Part shown: one piece after another, positions 14,641 to 27,406 of the stretch
Position numbering within the stretch: position 1 is the stretch's first letter
Layout of the letters: each line of letters opens with the position of its first letter
From: Symsagittifera roscoffensis
Lineage: Eukaryota > Xenacoelomorpha > Acoela > Convolutidae
DNA length: 64,000 nt
Direction of reading: 5' to 3'
NCBI RefSeq assembly: GCF_963678635.1
Contig: NC_087070.1
Span: 33,435,955-33,499,954 of the forward strand
The notes under the pieces: generated by a model
What the model was told of the DNA's origin: nothing
The model's input: the letters and a program-made list of their open reading frames with translations, nothing else
The model's database searches: none
Translations under genes and position numbers: made by a program

Positions 14641-15004
14641 TAGTAACGCATTTTTCCATTTTAAAGCCGGTGACAGTCAACCTAGGCATCTCGACGGTTT
14701 GAAAACTTTTTGAGTTTGCAATTCTACTAGAATTGCGTTGATATGAGGAGCGAAATTGTGCTGAAATGTTGTCAGCCTAAAAACTTTTCGTCAGCAAATG
14801 GGCGGTCTTCGATATTTGTTATGAATCGAAATAATGCTCAAATTTTCTTTCTTTTTTTTCAAAATACCAATCGCAGAAACAAAAAAAGAAATTTGTAACA
14901 AAACTATGACCCAGCACAATTTGATAATATACCTCCCACCGAAGACTTAAACATGCCAATTTCAAACACTGCACCAAGAGAGCTTAGAAAAATTACATTT
15001 GGGG
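14641..15004. other. No gene seen
   Basis: AT-rich spacer between two repeat families. It holds short poly-pyrimidine runs (TTTCTTTCTTTTTTTT near 14850). No open frame, RNA gene or repeat boundary could be supported. Confidence 0.5.
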
Positions 15005-16085
15005 TACAGATCAAAAAGATTGGCGAAATATTGATAACAGCGGAAAGCCAGACTCACCGTTTTAAAGCTCAGAACAAAACTGTGAATAGGAGCCCGATCC
15101 CTTAACGTTAAGTATAGAAAAATAAAGAGCACAACAACTCCGCCAAAATAGCGAAAATATGGTATTTTTGCAGTACAAATCAAATTTATGGCCGAAGTAT
15201 TGACTACAGCGAAAAACCAAACACGTAGTTTTTAAGCTCTGAACAAGACGGTAAGTTTGAACTTACTCTGTGCCCGATCCATTAAAGTTAAGCATGAAAA
15301 ATTAGCGATCTCAGCAATTGTGCCGAAATATTTAAATAATGGCATATTAAAAAGTACAAATCAAAAAAATTGAACATAGCGAAAAACCAAACTCACAATT
15401 TCAAAGTTCAGAACAAGACGGTGAATGTGGAACTAGTTTGAGCCCGATCCGTTAACGTTAACTATAAAAATTAAGCAAGCTCATTAATTTGCTCGAAATA
15501 GTTAAAATATGGCATATTACTAGGTACAAATCAAAATTATGTCCAAAAACAATTGAAGATAACGGAAAAACTAACTCACAAATTTAAAGCTCCGAACAAG
15601 AGAGTGAATGTGAGCATACTTTGAGCCCAATCCCTTAATGTTAAGTATAAAAATTAGCGAGCACAACAATTGCGCCAAAATAGCAAAAGAATGGCACTTT
15701 TAAGGTACAAATCAAATTTATGGCCAAAAAAATTAACATAGCGAATAGCCAGACTCACAGTTTTAAAGCTCAGAACAAGATGGTGAATATGAGCCTAATC
15801 TGAGCCCGATTCGATAACGTTAGCTATAAAAAAAATTAGCAATCTGAACAATTGCCCCGAAATAGTTAAAATACGGCATATTACGAGGTACAAATCCAAA
15901 TTATGTCGAAAAAATTGAACATAGCGAAAAATCAAATTTTTCGATTCAAAGCTCAGAACAAGACAGTGAATGTGAGCCTACTTTGATCCCGATCCAAAAC
16001 CATTAAGCACAAAAAACTAGTCAGCACAACAATTGATTCAAAATAGCGAAAATATGGCGTTCTTTAGGTACAAATCAAAATTATG
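15005..16085. repeat. About 180-bp tandem repeat, six periods
   Basis: GTACAAATCAAA-like anchors recur at about 15005, 15173, 15352, 15525, 15703, 15889 and 16070, spacings of 168-186 bp. Each unit also carries a GCCCGATCCNTTAACGTTAAG-like motif (near 15092, 15272, 15444, 15625, 15805 and 15987) and CAGAACAAGACGGTGAATGTGAG. Units are visibly diverged from one another, so the array is old. A 73-codon minus-strand frame across 14962-15183 lies within it and is taken as chance. Confidence 0.85.
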
Positions 16086-16189
16086 GCCCTACCGAAATAT
16101 TGATTGCAAATTGAATTCAACTGTGACAAAGCAGTAATTAATATCAATCTAATGATACTATTCTAGACTCAAAACATAAGTATTACAAA

Positions 16190-16960
16190 AAGTTTTAGCA
16201 AACGAGCCCGCCTTGTCAAATTGCCGAAAAATGAGCATTTTGCCCCCCACATTCGAAAATTTTGCGGAAACGAACGGACAAATATAATACCGATAGAAAA
16301 CTAGGAACACGATCAACCTAACGGAACCAATGCAGACTCAATAGATCAATTAATAAAAAAAAGTTATTGGCAAACGAGCGCACCTTGTCAAAAATGCCCG
16401 AAAACTGAGCATTTTGTACCCACCTTAAAAAATTTTGCCAAAAAATAAAAACAAACGGACAAATATAGTACCGATAGAAGCCACAAACACGATCACTCTA
16501 ACGATACCAGTTCACACTCAAGATACCAATTATTAAAAAAGTTAAAAGCGAACGAGCCCACCTTCTCAAAATTGACAAAAAGTGAGCATTTTCCAACCAC
16601 TTTCAAAAAAATTGCCAAAAAGCAAAAAAAAACGGTTGAACATAGTACCGCTAGAAAGCTAAATTCACGATCAATCTAACCGTACCAGACTAGACTCAAT
16701 ACATTAAAAATTTTTAAAAAAATTAAAAGCGAACGAGTCCAACTTGTCAAAATTGACAAAAAATGAGCATTCTTTTTAACTCACTTTCAAAAAATTTGCT
16801 AAAAAACAAAAACAAACGGATGAATATGGTACCACTAAAAAGCTCGGACCACACTCAATCTATCGGTACTAGTCTGAGATCGATTCATCAAGGATTACCA
16901 TATATATTAACAAGTGCATCTACTACACCAACCTCATCGAAACACATCAATTAAAAAGGA
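16190..16960. repeat. About 177-bp tandem repeat, four copies
   Basis: AACGAGCCCACCTT-like anchors occur at about 16201, 16372, 16551 and 16733, each followed by TTGNCAAAAANTGAGCATTTT and then a GGACAAATATNGTACCGATAGAA block. The family reappears in pairs inside the larger repeats downstream (17947 and 18121; 21255 and 21430), each time followed by the tail AACAAGTGCATCTACTACACC. It therefore belongs to a larger composite repeat. Confidence 0.8.
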
Positions 16961-19900
16961 TGAAAAAGGTTTATCTTATTTTTGACAGGCGAACAATTAT
17001 AGCAAAACAAACAAAAGAAAATTGAGTAGGAAAATCTAAAAGTTTATTTCTAAACCTGATTTCAAAATTATATTTATATAAGCAAAATCATAACTTTGAT
17101 ATTCTGAGTAGTACGATTTAAGAATATTTGCATAAACATTGATCGAATGGCCATCGGATGCTTTTGTTGGTGACGATGGGTCAAACTTTGAAAAACAAAT
17201 GGCGATCACTTATTTTACACCCTAAATATTCTTTGTAACTTTGAATTCAACTTTCGGTTTTTAGAAAAACTTGCTACCAATAGGTCACTGACCCAAGTCA
17301 TTACTCAAAAAATTAGTTACTTTCATATGTAGGTCTAGTGTTTAAAGCTTTTAATAACCAATCCGCAAAAAAAAACTGCGAAAAAACTGGATACTTTAGT
17401 GTAATATTAGTTATAATATGAGAAATGCTCCAAGGTTCTGGATTTCTGAGTGCTTGGTTAGATGACTTCCTTAATTTCAAAAAATTTTCGTCATTAAGGT
17501 AAGCTAAACAATTAATTCAGACTTCGTAATCGAAGTTTCGAGCGGTCAACACAAAAAATTGGCAGAAAAAACTACAAAGCATTAAAAAAAAACAAATATG
17601 TCTTTGATCATGTTTATCTATTCATTTCTTCTGAAACTACATAGACCCTCTATGAACTGTGCACGCAACTATTCTTTGCAACGAACTTCAACTGAGTCTT
17701 TTCAGATGTTAAAAATTCGACGCAGGCAATACACCTAGACTGCCCTCCTTTACCATCAATTAATAATATCCTTCGGTCATAGTTTTCCCCCATTAGCCAG
17801 GTAATTGTAACGTCGTTTCGATTAGTAGTTCAAAAGCACTTATCCCAGCTAACAAAGGGCGGATATTACCGAGCTCTTACCTTTAATCTTATCAGTTCTT
17901 TGTGATGTGTTCCGATTGAACTAAAGATATGGTCAATGATAAGAAGCGAACGAGACCACCTTCTCAAAATTGACCAAAAATGAGCCTTTTTCACCCCTTT
18001 TTTAAAATGTTTGTCAAAAAAGAACGGATGAATATGGTACCGCTAGAAAGCTAGAACACCGATCACTTTAACAATAGCAGTCTAGACTCAATAGATCAAG
18101 TGTTATAGAAGTTCAAAGTAAACGAGCCCACACTTCCAAAATTGCAAAAATGAGCATTTTGCACGACCCACTTTCGAAAATTTTGACAAAAAACGATACA
18201 CAGATAAATATGGAACAGCTAGACGTCTAGGACTACAGTCAATCTAACGCTAACTGTCTGGGCTCGATCCACCAAGTTTTACTATGTATATTAACAGGTG
18301 CATCTACTACACCAAACTCATCAAAATTCATCAATTAAAAAGTATTAAAAAATTTATCTTACTCTTGACAGGCGAATGACGTAATAGAATAGGCTGAGAA
18401 TAAACAACAGTTCAATTATCAAATCAAGAGACAAGTGTATCTCAAAAAATTTTATAACATTATGATTTTTGCGGAAAAAAATTCGAGTAGGGAAATATAA
18501 AAGTACATTTCTAAACATGATTTCGAAATTACATTTTTTTTAGCAAAATATTAAACTTGATTTTATGAGAAGTACGATTTATTGATATTTGCATAACTAT
18601 TGATCAAATGGCCATCGAAGCCTTTAATTTTGAGATGTTGGGTCAAACTTTGAAAAAAATTGGCGAACATTTGTTTTGCATCCTAAATATCCTTTCGGAT
18701 TTTGGGGAAACTTGCTACCAATAGGTCAATGACACAAAACATCGCTCAAAATAGTAGTTATTTTAATATATAAGTCTAGTATTTAACGCTTTAAATAGTC
18801 AGTTTGCAAGAAAAAACTGCCAAAAAACGGGATAGTTCATTGTAAATTGAGTTATAAAATGAAAACGCTCGAAGGTTCTGGATTTCTGAGTGCTTGGTTA
18901 GATGGCTTCCTTTATTTCAAAAAACTTTCGTCACAATCGTAAAATAATCATTTAGTTCACACTTCGTAATCAAAAATTGGGGCGTTCAACACAAGAAATA
19001 GGCAGAAAAAACTACAAGGCATAAAAAATATATTTCTATGAATATGTTTATCTAATCATTTCTACTGAAAATAAATAGACCCTCTGTGAACTGTGCACGC
19101 AATTGTTCTTTGCAACGAACTCCAACTGAGTGTTTTCAGATGGTATTAGTTCGACGCAGGCAAAACACTAAGACTTCCTTCCTTTACCATCAAATAATAA
19201 CATCATTTGGCCATAGTTTTACCTCATTAGCCAGGTAATTGTAACGTCATTTCTATTAGTAGTTCATAAGCATTTGTCCCAGCTAATTAAGGGCGGCTAA
19301 TACCGAGCTCTGATATTTACTTTAACGAGTTCTTTTTGATGTGCTTCGATTGAACCATCGATATGGTCAATTATGATGAACCCATGAAAATAAAATCAGC
19401 TATAGATATAAGTCCCAAAATATCAAAACTAAATGTTTGTGTTCTAGAACTGGGAGCCATGTATGGTTATCAAATGCCTTCCTGCCTGAAATAAAGTTTT
19501 TTGGTTGGTTACCAAATGACGAAACTGATTATTAAGCCTTAATTGAATTACAAACTTTTTTTATCGTTTGATCATAATTAACCCCATTAACCAGGTGAAT
19601 GTAACGTTTTAATTTGTATTTCAAAACTATTTTTCTATGCAATTGAAAAATGGCTAGTAAAACCGAACTCCTAGAGTTAAAATTAAAAAATTGTATTATT
19701 TTTGTTTCGACTGTAATGATGATAGGATCTTTTTGATCGAAAACAAAAAAAGTAATAACAGCGTTAGAGAAAAGTCCAAAAAATCCTTTAAACAAATAAT
19801 TGTGTTTTATAACCGGGAACCGTGTATGGCTATCCAATGCCTTCTGAGTTGTTTTGGTTGGTAACCATCTGACGAAGCTGAGTATTAAGCCTCACTTGGC

Positions 19901-20690
19901 TTACAAACTATTTTTTAGCATATGTCATAATTACTTCCATCAGCCACGTAAATGTAACCTTATGATTACTAGTTAAAAAAGGTTTAATTGCTATTGAAAA
20001 CTGAACGCTGAAAATTAAATCTCAGGTTCGATTTTGTTCAATCCTAGTATCCTATTAGTTGAGGTTGATTGCACTGACGACAGGGTCACGTCTAAGGAAA
20101 CCCAAAAATGCAGATGTAGAGATAAGTAAAAACATGAGAACCAAATACATGTGTTCTAGAACTCGGAGCCCTGTATGAGATACGAATATACTCAGAACTT
20201 CAACTGGGTTGTTTTTAAGGAAAGTTGATAGAAGAAAATTTCATATGGAGACTGCTTTCAATAACTATCGGTTAATTTTATCATTTGGTCAATATTTCCT
20301 TTATTAGTCAGTTAATTACAACGTTTTAAATATAAAGTAAAAAGCATTTGGTGCAGCCGATAAATGAAGAAATTACGGAAACCTATGTGCCAGCTCCATC
20401 AATTTTATGATCCGTGTTTCGATTGCACTGAGAAAAGGGTCAACTTTGTGAATCCAAGAAAGTAAGAGCGGCTATAGAGATATGTGATAGGAAAATCGCG
20501 CCGCCGCCGCCGCCTCGGTCTAGAAAGGCGTGCTGCTTCCACCTTAGCCTGGAAAATGGCACCGTCTCCGCCTTGTTCTGGAATTTTTTTCTAAACTCAG
20601 TTGCGTCGATTACAGTTGAAAACAGTTTTGTTTAGTTGAGACGTTCAAAACACCGCTAATTTCTTCGAGTCATTCAAAATATAATGGGCT
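16960..20690. repeat. Segmental repeat, first copy
   Basis: No gene. The sequence is built from two related sub-blocks (about 17030-18400 and 18480-20690). Landmarks are GGTTCTGGATTTCTGAGTGCTTGG (17430 and 18870), GAACTGTGCACGCAACTATTC (17655 and 19090) and TTACCATCAATTAATAA. The right half adds GGTTGGTAACCATCTGACGAAG (19855) and the GCC-rich island at 20497. The whole arrangement repeats about 3.3 kb further right. Open frames such as 19532-19837 on the minus strand are short and not conserved between copies. Confidence 0.75.
20497..20585. repeat. GCC-rich island, copy 1
   Basis: (GCC)n run followed by CTCGGTC, GGCGTGCTGC and a CTCCGCCTTGTTCTGG end, set in DNA of about 30% GC. It repeats at 23840 and 26289 with near-identical sequence. 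Its composition sets it apart from everything around it. Confidence 0.7.
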
Positions 20691-23600
20691 GCGGTCGATT
20701 CAAATATGAGAAACGCTCCAAGGTCCTGGAATTCTGAGTGCTTGGTTAGATGGCTTTCTTTACTTCAGAAAACTTTCTTCATTAGGGTGAATTAAGCTTT
20801 TAATTCAGACTTCGTAATCAAAGTTTAGAGCAATCAACACGCGAAATAGGCAGAATAAACTACAAGGCATAAAACTACAAGGCATAAAAAACAAGGCAGA
20901 AAAAACTACAAGGTCTTGGTTTATCTAATCATTTGTACTGAAACTACATAGACCCTCTTTGAACTGTGCACGCAACTTTTCTTTGCAACGAACTCCAACT
21001 GAGTCTTTTCAGATGGTATTAGTTCGACGCAGGCAATACACCAAGACTGCCCTCCTTTACCATCAATTAATAAAATCCTTTGATCATAGTTTTCCCCCAT
21101 TAGCCAGGTAATTGTAACGTCGTTTCGATTAGTAGTCCAAAAGCGTTTATCCCAGCTAAAAAATGGCGAAAGTTTACCGAGCTCTTACGTTCAATCTAAG
21201 GAGTTCTTTGTGATTTGTTCCGATATAACTAAAGATATGGTCAATGATTAGAAGCGAACGAGCCCACCTTCTCAAAATTGACCAAAAATGAGCCTTTTTC
21301 ACCCACTTTTAAAATGTTTGTCAAAAAAGAACGGATGAATATGGTACCGCTAGAAAGCTAGAACACCGATCACTTTAACAATAGCAGTCTAGACTCAATA
21401 GATCAAGTGTTATAGAAGTTCAAAGCAAACGAGCCCACACTTCCAAAATTGCAAAAATGAGCATTTTGCACCCACCACTTTCAAACCTTTTGCCAAAAAA
21501 CGATACACAGATGAATATGGAACCGCTAGAAATCTAGTATTACAGGATTACAGTCAATCTAACGGTAACTGTTTGGGCTCGATCCATCAAATTTTTTAAT
21601 ATTTATTAACAAGTGCATCTACTGCACCAAACTCATCAAAATACATCACTTAAAAAAGATTTAAAATATTTATCTTACTCTTGACAGACGAATGACGTAA
21701 TAGAATAGACTGAGAATAAACAACAATTTAATTATCAAATGAAGAGACAAGTGTATCTCAAAAAAATATTATAACGATATGGATTTTGCAAAAAAAAAAT
21801 TTAGTAGGAAAATCTAAAAGTACATTTCTAAACCTAATTTTTGAAAGTACATTTTTATTAGCAAAATATAAAATTTGATTTTTTGAGAAGTACGATTTTA
21901 TGATATTTGCATAATTATTGATCGAATGACCATCGAAGCCTATATTTTTGGGATGATGGGTCAAACTTTGAAAAAACTTGGCGAACATTTATTTTGCACC
22001 CTAAAGATCCTTTGTAACTTTGAATTAAACTTTCGGATTTTGGGTAAACTTGCTACCAATAGGTCAATGACACAAAACATCGCTTAAAATATTAGTTATT
22101 TTTATATATAAGTCTAGTATTGAACGCTTTTAGTAGTCAGTTTGCAAAAAAACTGCCGAAAAAGCAGATAGTTCAGTGTAATATTAGTTATAATTTGAGA
22201 AATGCTCCAAGGTTCTGGATTTCTGAGTGCTTTGTCAGAAGATGGCTTCCTTTATTTCAAAATTTTTTTTATCACACTGGTGAACTAATCATTAAGTTCA
22301 GGCTGCGTAATCAAAGTTTGGGGCGTTCAACACACGAAATATGCAGAAAATACTGCAAGGCATAAAAAAATATATAATTCTATGAAAATGTTTATCTAAT
22401 CATTTCTACTGATACTACATAGACCCTTTATGAACTGTGCACGCAACTATTCTTCGCAACGAACTCCAATTGAGTCTTTTCAGATGGTATTATATCGACG
22501 CAGGCAATACACCAAGACTGCCCTCCTTTTTCATCAATTAATAACATCATTTGGCCATAGTTTTACCCCATTAGCCAGGTAATTGTAACGTCGTTTCGAT
22601 TAGTAGTTCAAAAAAACATTTCTCCCAGCTATCTAAGGGCGGCTAATACCGAGTTTTGAAATTTTTTATGTTACGAGTTCTTTTTGATGTGTTTCGATTG
22701 AACCATCGATATGGTCAATTATGATGAACCATGAAAATAAAATCAGCTATAGATATAAGTCCAAAAATATCAAAATTAAAGGTTTGTGTTCTAGAACTGG
22801 GAGCCGTGTGTGGTTATCAAATACCTTTCTGCCTTGAATCAAGTTTTTTGGTTGGTTAACAAATGATGAAACTGATTGTTAAGCCTTAATTGAATTACAA
22901 ACTTTTTTTAATCGTTTGATCATAATTAACCCCATTAACCAGGTGAATGTAACGTTTTAGTTTGTATTACAAAACTATTCTTTGCAATCGAAAAATAGCT
23001 AGTAAAATCAAGCTCCTGGAAATAAAATTAAAAGATTGTACTAGTTTTGTTCGCTTGCAATGAAGATAGGATCCCTTTTATTGAAAACAAAAAAAGTAAA
23101 AGCAGCGTTAGAGAAAAGTCCAAAAAAGTTCTTTAATCTAATTTTTGTGTTTTATAACCGGGAACCGTGTATGGCTATCCAATGCCTTCTGAGTTGTTTT
23201 GGTTGGTAACCATCTGACGAAGCTGAGTATTAAGCCTCACTTGGCTTACAAACTATTTTTTAGCATTTGTCATAATTACTTCCATCAGCCACGTAAATGT
23301 AACGTTATGATTACTAGTTAAAAAAGGTTTAATTGCTATTGAAAACTGAACGCTGAAAATTAAATCTCAGGTTCGATTTTGTTCAATCCTAGTATCCTTT
23401 TAGTTGAGGTTGATTGCACTGACGACAGGGTCACGTCTAAGGAAACCCAAAAATGCAGATGTAGAGATAAGTCAAAACATGAGAACCAAATACATGTGTT
23501 CTAGAACTCGGAGCCCTGTATGAGATACGAATATACTCAGAACTTCAACTGGGTTGTTTTTAAGGAAAGTTGATTGAAGAAAATTTCATATGGAGACTGC

Positions 23601-24055
23601 TTTCAATAACTATCGGTTAATTTTATCATTTGGTCAATTTTTCCCTTATTAGCCAGTTAATTACAACGTTTTAAATATAAAATCAGAAGCATTTGGTGCA
23701 GCCGATAAATGAGGAAACTACGGGAACCTATGTGCCAGCTCCATCAATTTCATGATGCGTGTTTCGATTGCACTGAGAATAGGGTCAACTTTTTGAATCC
23801 AAGAAAGTAAGAGCAGCTATAGAGATATGTGTTAGGAAAGTCGCGCCGCCGCCGCCGCCGCCTCGGTCCAGAAAGGAGCGCTGCCTCCACCTTAGCCTGG
23901 AAAATGGCGCGGTCTCCGCCTTGTTCTGGATTTTTTTTCTAAACTCAGTTGCGTCGATTACAGTTGAAAACATTTTTGTTTAGTTGAGACGATCGAAACA
24001 CTGCTAATTTCTTCGAGTCATCCAAAGTATAATGGGCTGCGGTCGATTAAATTTT
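20691..24055. repeat. Segmental repeat, second copy
   Basis: Second copy of the composite repeat. GGTTGGTAACCATCTGACG occurs at 19855 and 23205, and the GCC-rich island at 20497 and 23840, an offset of about 3.35 kb. The right part (about 22700-24055) is much closer to the first copy than the left part, so copies exchanged or duplicated unevenly. No gene was recognised. Confidence 0.75.
23838..23932. repeat. GCC-rich island, copy 2
   Basis: Longest GCC run of the three copies, followed by TCGGTCCAGAAAGGAGCGCTG and GCGCGGTCTCCGCC. A 62-codon minus-strand frame covers it, but its glycine run is simply the read-out of the triplet repeat. Confidence 0.7.
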
Positions 24056-24350
24056 CATTCGGCTGACTCCCTTCAAAACTAACTGGCTTGTTTCAAACAC
24101 TATCGAACACTTTATCTTTTGGTCAAGCCCGTCGAAACATAGCCAGCTTGGGTCGAGTCGGTCGCAACATGGTTAGCCTACAACAAACACAATCGAAGCC
24201 ATTTTTTCTTTAATCAAGTCGGTCAAAACATAGCAAAATTGTAAAGAGCCGGTCCAAACAGAGCCATTTTGAAACGAACCGGTCGAAACATAGCCATTTT
24301 GGTCTGTTTCATTGAAACATAAGTCCGACAACTCAACTCGGGCTACACGA
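24056..24350. repeat. Short tandem motif, GGTCGAAACATAGCC type
   Basis: Several imperfect units of about 34 bp built on CGGTCGAAACATAGCCATTTTG, with variants such as GGTCGCAACATGG and GGTCCAAACAGAGCC. It follows the second segmental repeat and recurs after the third one (26500-26790), so it is part of that composite. Confidence 0.65.
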
Positions 24351-24469
24351 ATCTACGATGCTCAGTTTTGTGAATTTTCCTATTATATTTTGTGGCTGCC
24401 CAGGTTGAGGTTTTTGAAAGGTGATTCGACAGAAACAATCCAATGATGTCCAATTGTCGTTATGGTTCA

Positions 24470-26500
24470 GGACCAATAGGTCAATGACACGAAACATTGC
24501 CTAAAATTTCAGTTATTTTTATATATAAGTCTAGTATTTAACGCTTTTAATAGTCAGTTCGCAAAAAAACTGCCGAAAAAGCGGATAGTTCTACTGAAAC
24601 AACATAGACCCTTATGAACTGTGCACGCAACTATTCTTTGCAACGAACTACAAATGAGTTTTTTCAGATGGTATTAATTCGACGCAGGCAATACACCAAG
24701 ACTGCCCTCCTTTTTCATTAATTAATTACATCATTTGGCCATAGTTTTACCCCATTAGCCAGGTAATTGTAAAGTCGTTTCGATTAGTAGTTCAAACGAA
24801 TTTATCCCAGCTAATTGAGGGCGGCTTATACCGAGTTCTGAAAATTAGTTTAACCAGTTCTTTTTGATGTGTTTCGATTGAACCATCGATATTGTCAACT
24901 ATGATGAACCATGAAAATAAAATCAGCTATAGATATAAGTCCAAAAACATCAAAATTAAAGGTTTGTGTTCTAAAACTGGGAGCCGCGTGTGTGGTTATC
25001 AAATGCCTTCCTGCCTTGAATCAAGTTTTTTGGTTGGTTAACAAATGATGAAACTGATTGTTAAGCCTTAATTGAATTACAAACTTTTTTTAATCGTTTG
25101 ATCATAATTAACCCTATTGACCAGGTGAATGTAACGTTTTAATTTGTATTACAAAACTATTCTTTGCAATCGAAAAATGGCTAGTGAAACCGAGCTCCTG
25201 GAATTAAATATAAAAGATTGTATTACGTTTGTTCGATTGCAATGAAGATAGGATCCTTTTTATCGAGAACAAAAAAAAAGTAATAGCAGCGTTAGAGAAA
25301 AGTCCAAAAAAGTTCTTTAAACTAATTTTCGTGTTTTATAACCGGGAACCGTGTATGGCTATCCAATGCCTTCTGAGTTGTTGAATGTGGTGAATGTAAC
25401 GTTTTAATTTGTATTACAAAACTATTCTTTGCAATCGAAAAATGGCTAGTAAAACCGATCTCCTGGAATTAAATTTAAAAGATTGTATTACGTTTGTTCG
25501 ATTGCAATGAAGATAGGATCCTTTTTATCGAGAACAAAAAAAAAGTAATAGCAGCGTTAGAGAAAAGTCCAAAAAAGTTCTTTAAACTAATTTTTGTGTT
25601 TTATAACCGGGAACCGTGTATGGCTATCCAATGACTTCTGAGTTGTTTTGGTTGGTAACCATCTGACGAAGCTGAGTTTTAAGCCTCACTTGGCTTACAA
25701 ACTATTTTTTAGCATTTGTCATAATTACTTCCATCAGCCACGTAAATGTAACGTTATGATTACTAGTTAAAAAAGGTTTAATTGCTATTGAAAACTGAAC
25801 GCTGAAAATTAAATCTCAGGTTCGATTTTGTTCAATCCTAGTATCCTTTTAGTTGAGGTTGATTGCACTGACGACAGGGTCACGTCTAAGGAAACCCAAA
25901 AATGCAGATGTAGAGATAAGTCAAAACATGAGAACCAAATACATGTGTTCTAGAACTCGGAGCCCTGTATGAGATACGAATATACTCAGAACTTCAACTG
26001 GGTTGTTTTTAAGGAAAGTTGATTGAAGAAAATTTCATATGGAGACTGCTTTCAATAACTATCGGTTAATTTTATCATTTGGTCAATTTTTCCCTTATTA
26101 GCCAGTTAATTACAACGTTTTAAATATAAAATCAGAAGCATTTGGTGCAGCCGATAAATGAGGAAACTACGGGAACCTATGTGCCAGCTCCATCAATTTC
26201 ATGATGCGTGTTTCGATTGCACTGAGAATAGGGTCAACTTTTTGAATCCAAGAAAGTAAGAGCAGCTATAGAGATATGTGTTAGGAAAGTCGCGCCGCCG
26301 CCGCCGCCTCGGTCCAGAAAGGAGCGCTGCCTCCACCTTAGCCTGGAAAATGGCGCGGTCTCCGCCTTGTTCTGGATTTATTTTCTAAACTCAGTTGCGT
26401 CGATTACAGTTGAAAACATTTTTGTTTAGTTGAGACGATCGAAACACTGCTAATTTCTTCGAGTCATTCAAAGTATAATGGGCTGCGGTCGATTAAATTT
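24470..26500. repeat. Segmental repeat, third partial copy
   Basis: A shortened copy. The B-type block resumes at about 24470 (ACCAATAGGTCAATGACAC) and runs through a third GCC-rich island at 26289 to GGCTGCGGTCGATTAAATTTTC. Inside it a segment of about 240 bp is itself doubled: GTGAATGTAACGTTTTAATTTG occurs at about 25125 and 25390. No gene was seen. Confidence 0.75.
26287..26380. repeat. GCC-rich island, copy 3
   Basis: Third copy. The GCC run is one unit shorter than at 23838 and the following 80 bases are almost identical. The number of GCC units varies between copies, as expected for a microsatellite. Confidence 0.7.
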
Positions 26501-27090
26501 TCATTCGGCTGACTTCATTCAACACTAACTGGCTTGTTTCAAACACTGTCGAACACTTCATCTTTTGATCGAGTCGGTCGAAACATAGCCAGCATGGGTC
26601 GAGTCGGTCGCAACATGGTTTGCTTACACCAAACACAATCAAAGCCATTTTTTTCTTTAATCAAGTCGAAAAAAACATGGCTAAATTGGGTAGAGTCGTT
26701 CAAAACATGGCCATTTTGAAACAAACCGGTCAAAACATAGCCATTTTGGTCTTTTTCATTGAAACATAAGTCCGACAACTCAACTCGGGCTACACGAATC
26801 TACGATGCTCAGTTTTGTGACTTTTCCTATTATATTTTGTGGCTGCCCAGGTTGAGGTTTTTGAAAGGCGATTCGACAGAAACATTATAATGATTTCCGA
26901 TTGTCGTTGTGGTTCAGGACTCTTCTGCCAATTTCCGATAAAGTCAAAGTCGAACAATATCCAGTATAATCGAACAAAGTCGAACAAAGTCGAAAACGGA
27001 CATCGTTTGACTCAAAAAATCGAAATCGGACATCGTTTGACTGAAATAAACAAAAACGGACATCGTTCGACCATTTCGGTGGAATCATGA
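26500..27090. repeat. Short tandem motifs after the third segmental copy
   Basis: Second occurrence of the GGTCGAAACATAGCC motif (26570-26760), then three units of about 34 bp around AACGGACATCGTTTGAC (26990-27075) and a small GTCGAACAAA doublet near 26970. Open frames of 60-83 codons on both strands come from the short-period repetition and are not considered genes. Confidence 0.6.
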
Positions 27091-27406
27091 GTCAAGCACC
27101 TCAGTCCGGGTGGCGTGTGGGGGGATGGTTTTTATGAAAACTTTCGAATTTTACAGAAAAAAAATTGTTCATTTTGTTTTATTTCGATTTATTTTTTCAT
27201 GTTATTACTGCTCTATGAACCTGAAAAGGCAGTCGGAACATTCAGGGCTTCGCCCCCATACTAGCAGTCTTGTTTTGTCTTGTTAGCGTCTATGCTTTAG
27301 CAGTGAGGATAGTAGCAATGAACAACCTTTTGTAGCGTGAGTTCCCATTTGCTTCCCCTGCCACAATACACTGACGGGATCAAATATTGTCTTTCATTTC
27401 AAATCT
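27091..27406. other. No gene seen
   Basis: Unique-looking sequence between the segmental repeats and the first CCCGGGTTGACC element. It holds a short G-rich patch (GTGTGGGGGGATGG near 27115). Nothing further could be supported. Confidence 0.4.

Noticed and set aside
19532-19837. 101-codon minus-strand frame in the segmental repeat
   Set aside because: Broken in the other copies of the same repeat (near 22900 and 25060), no domain recognised.
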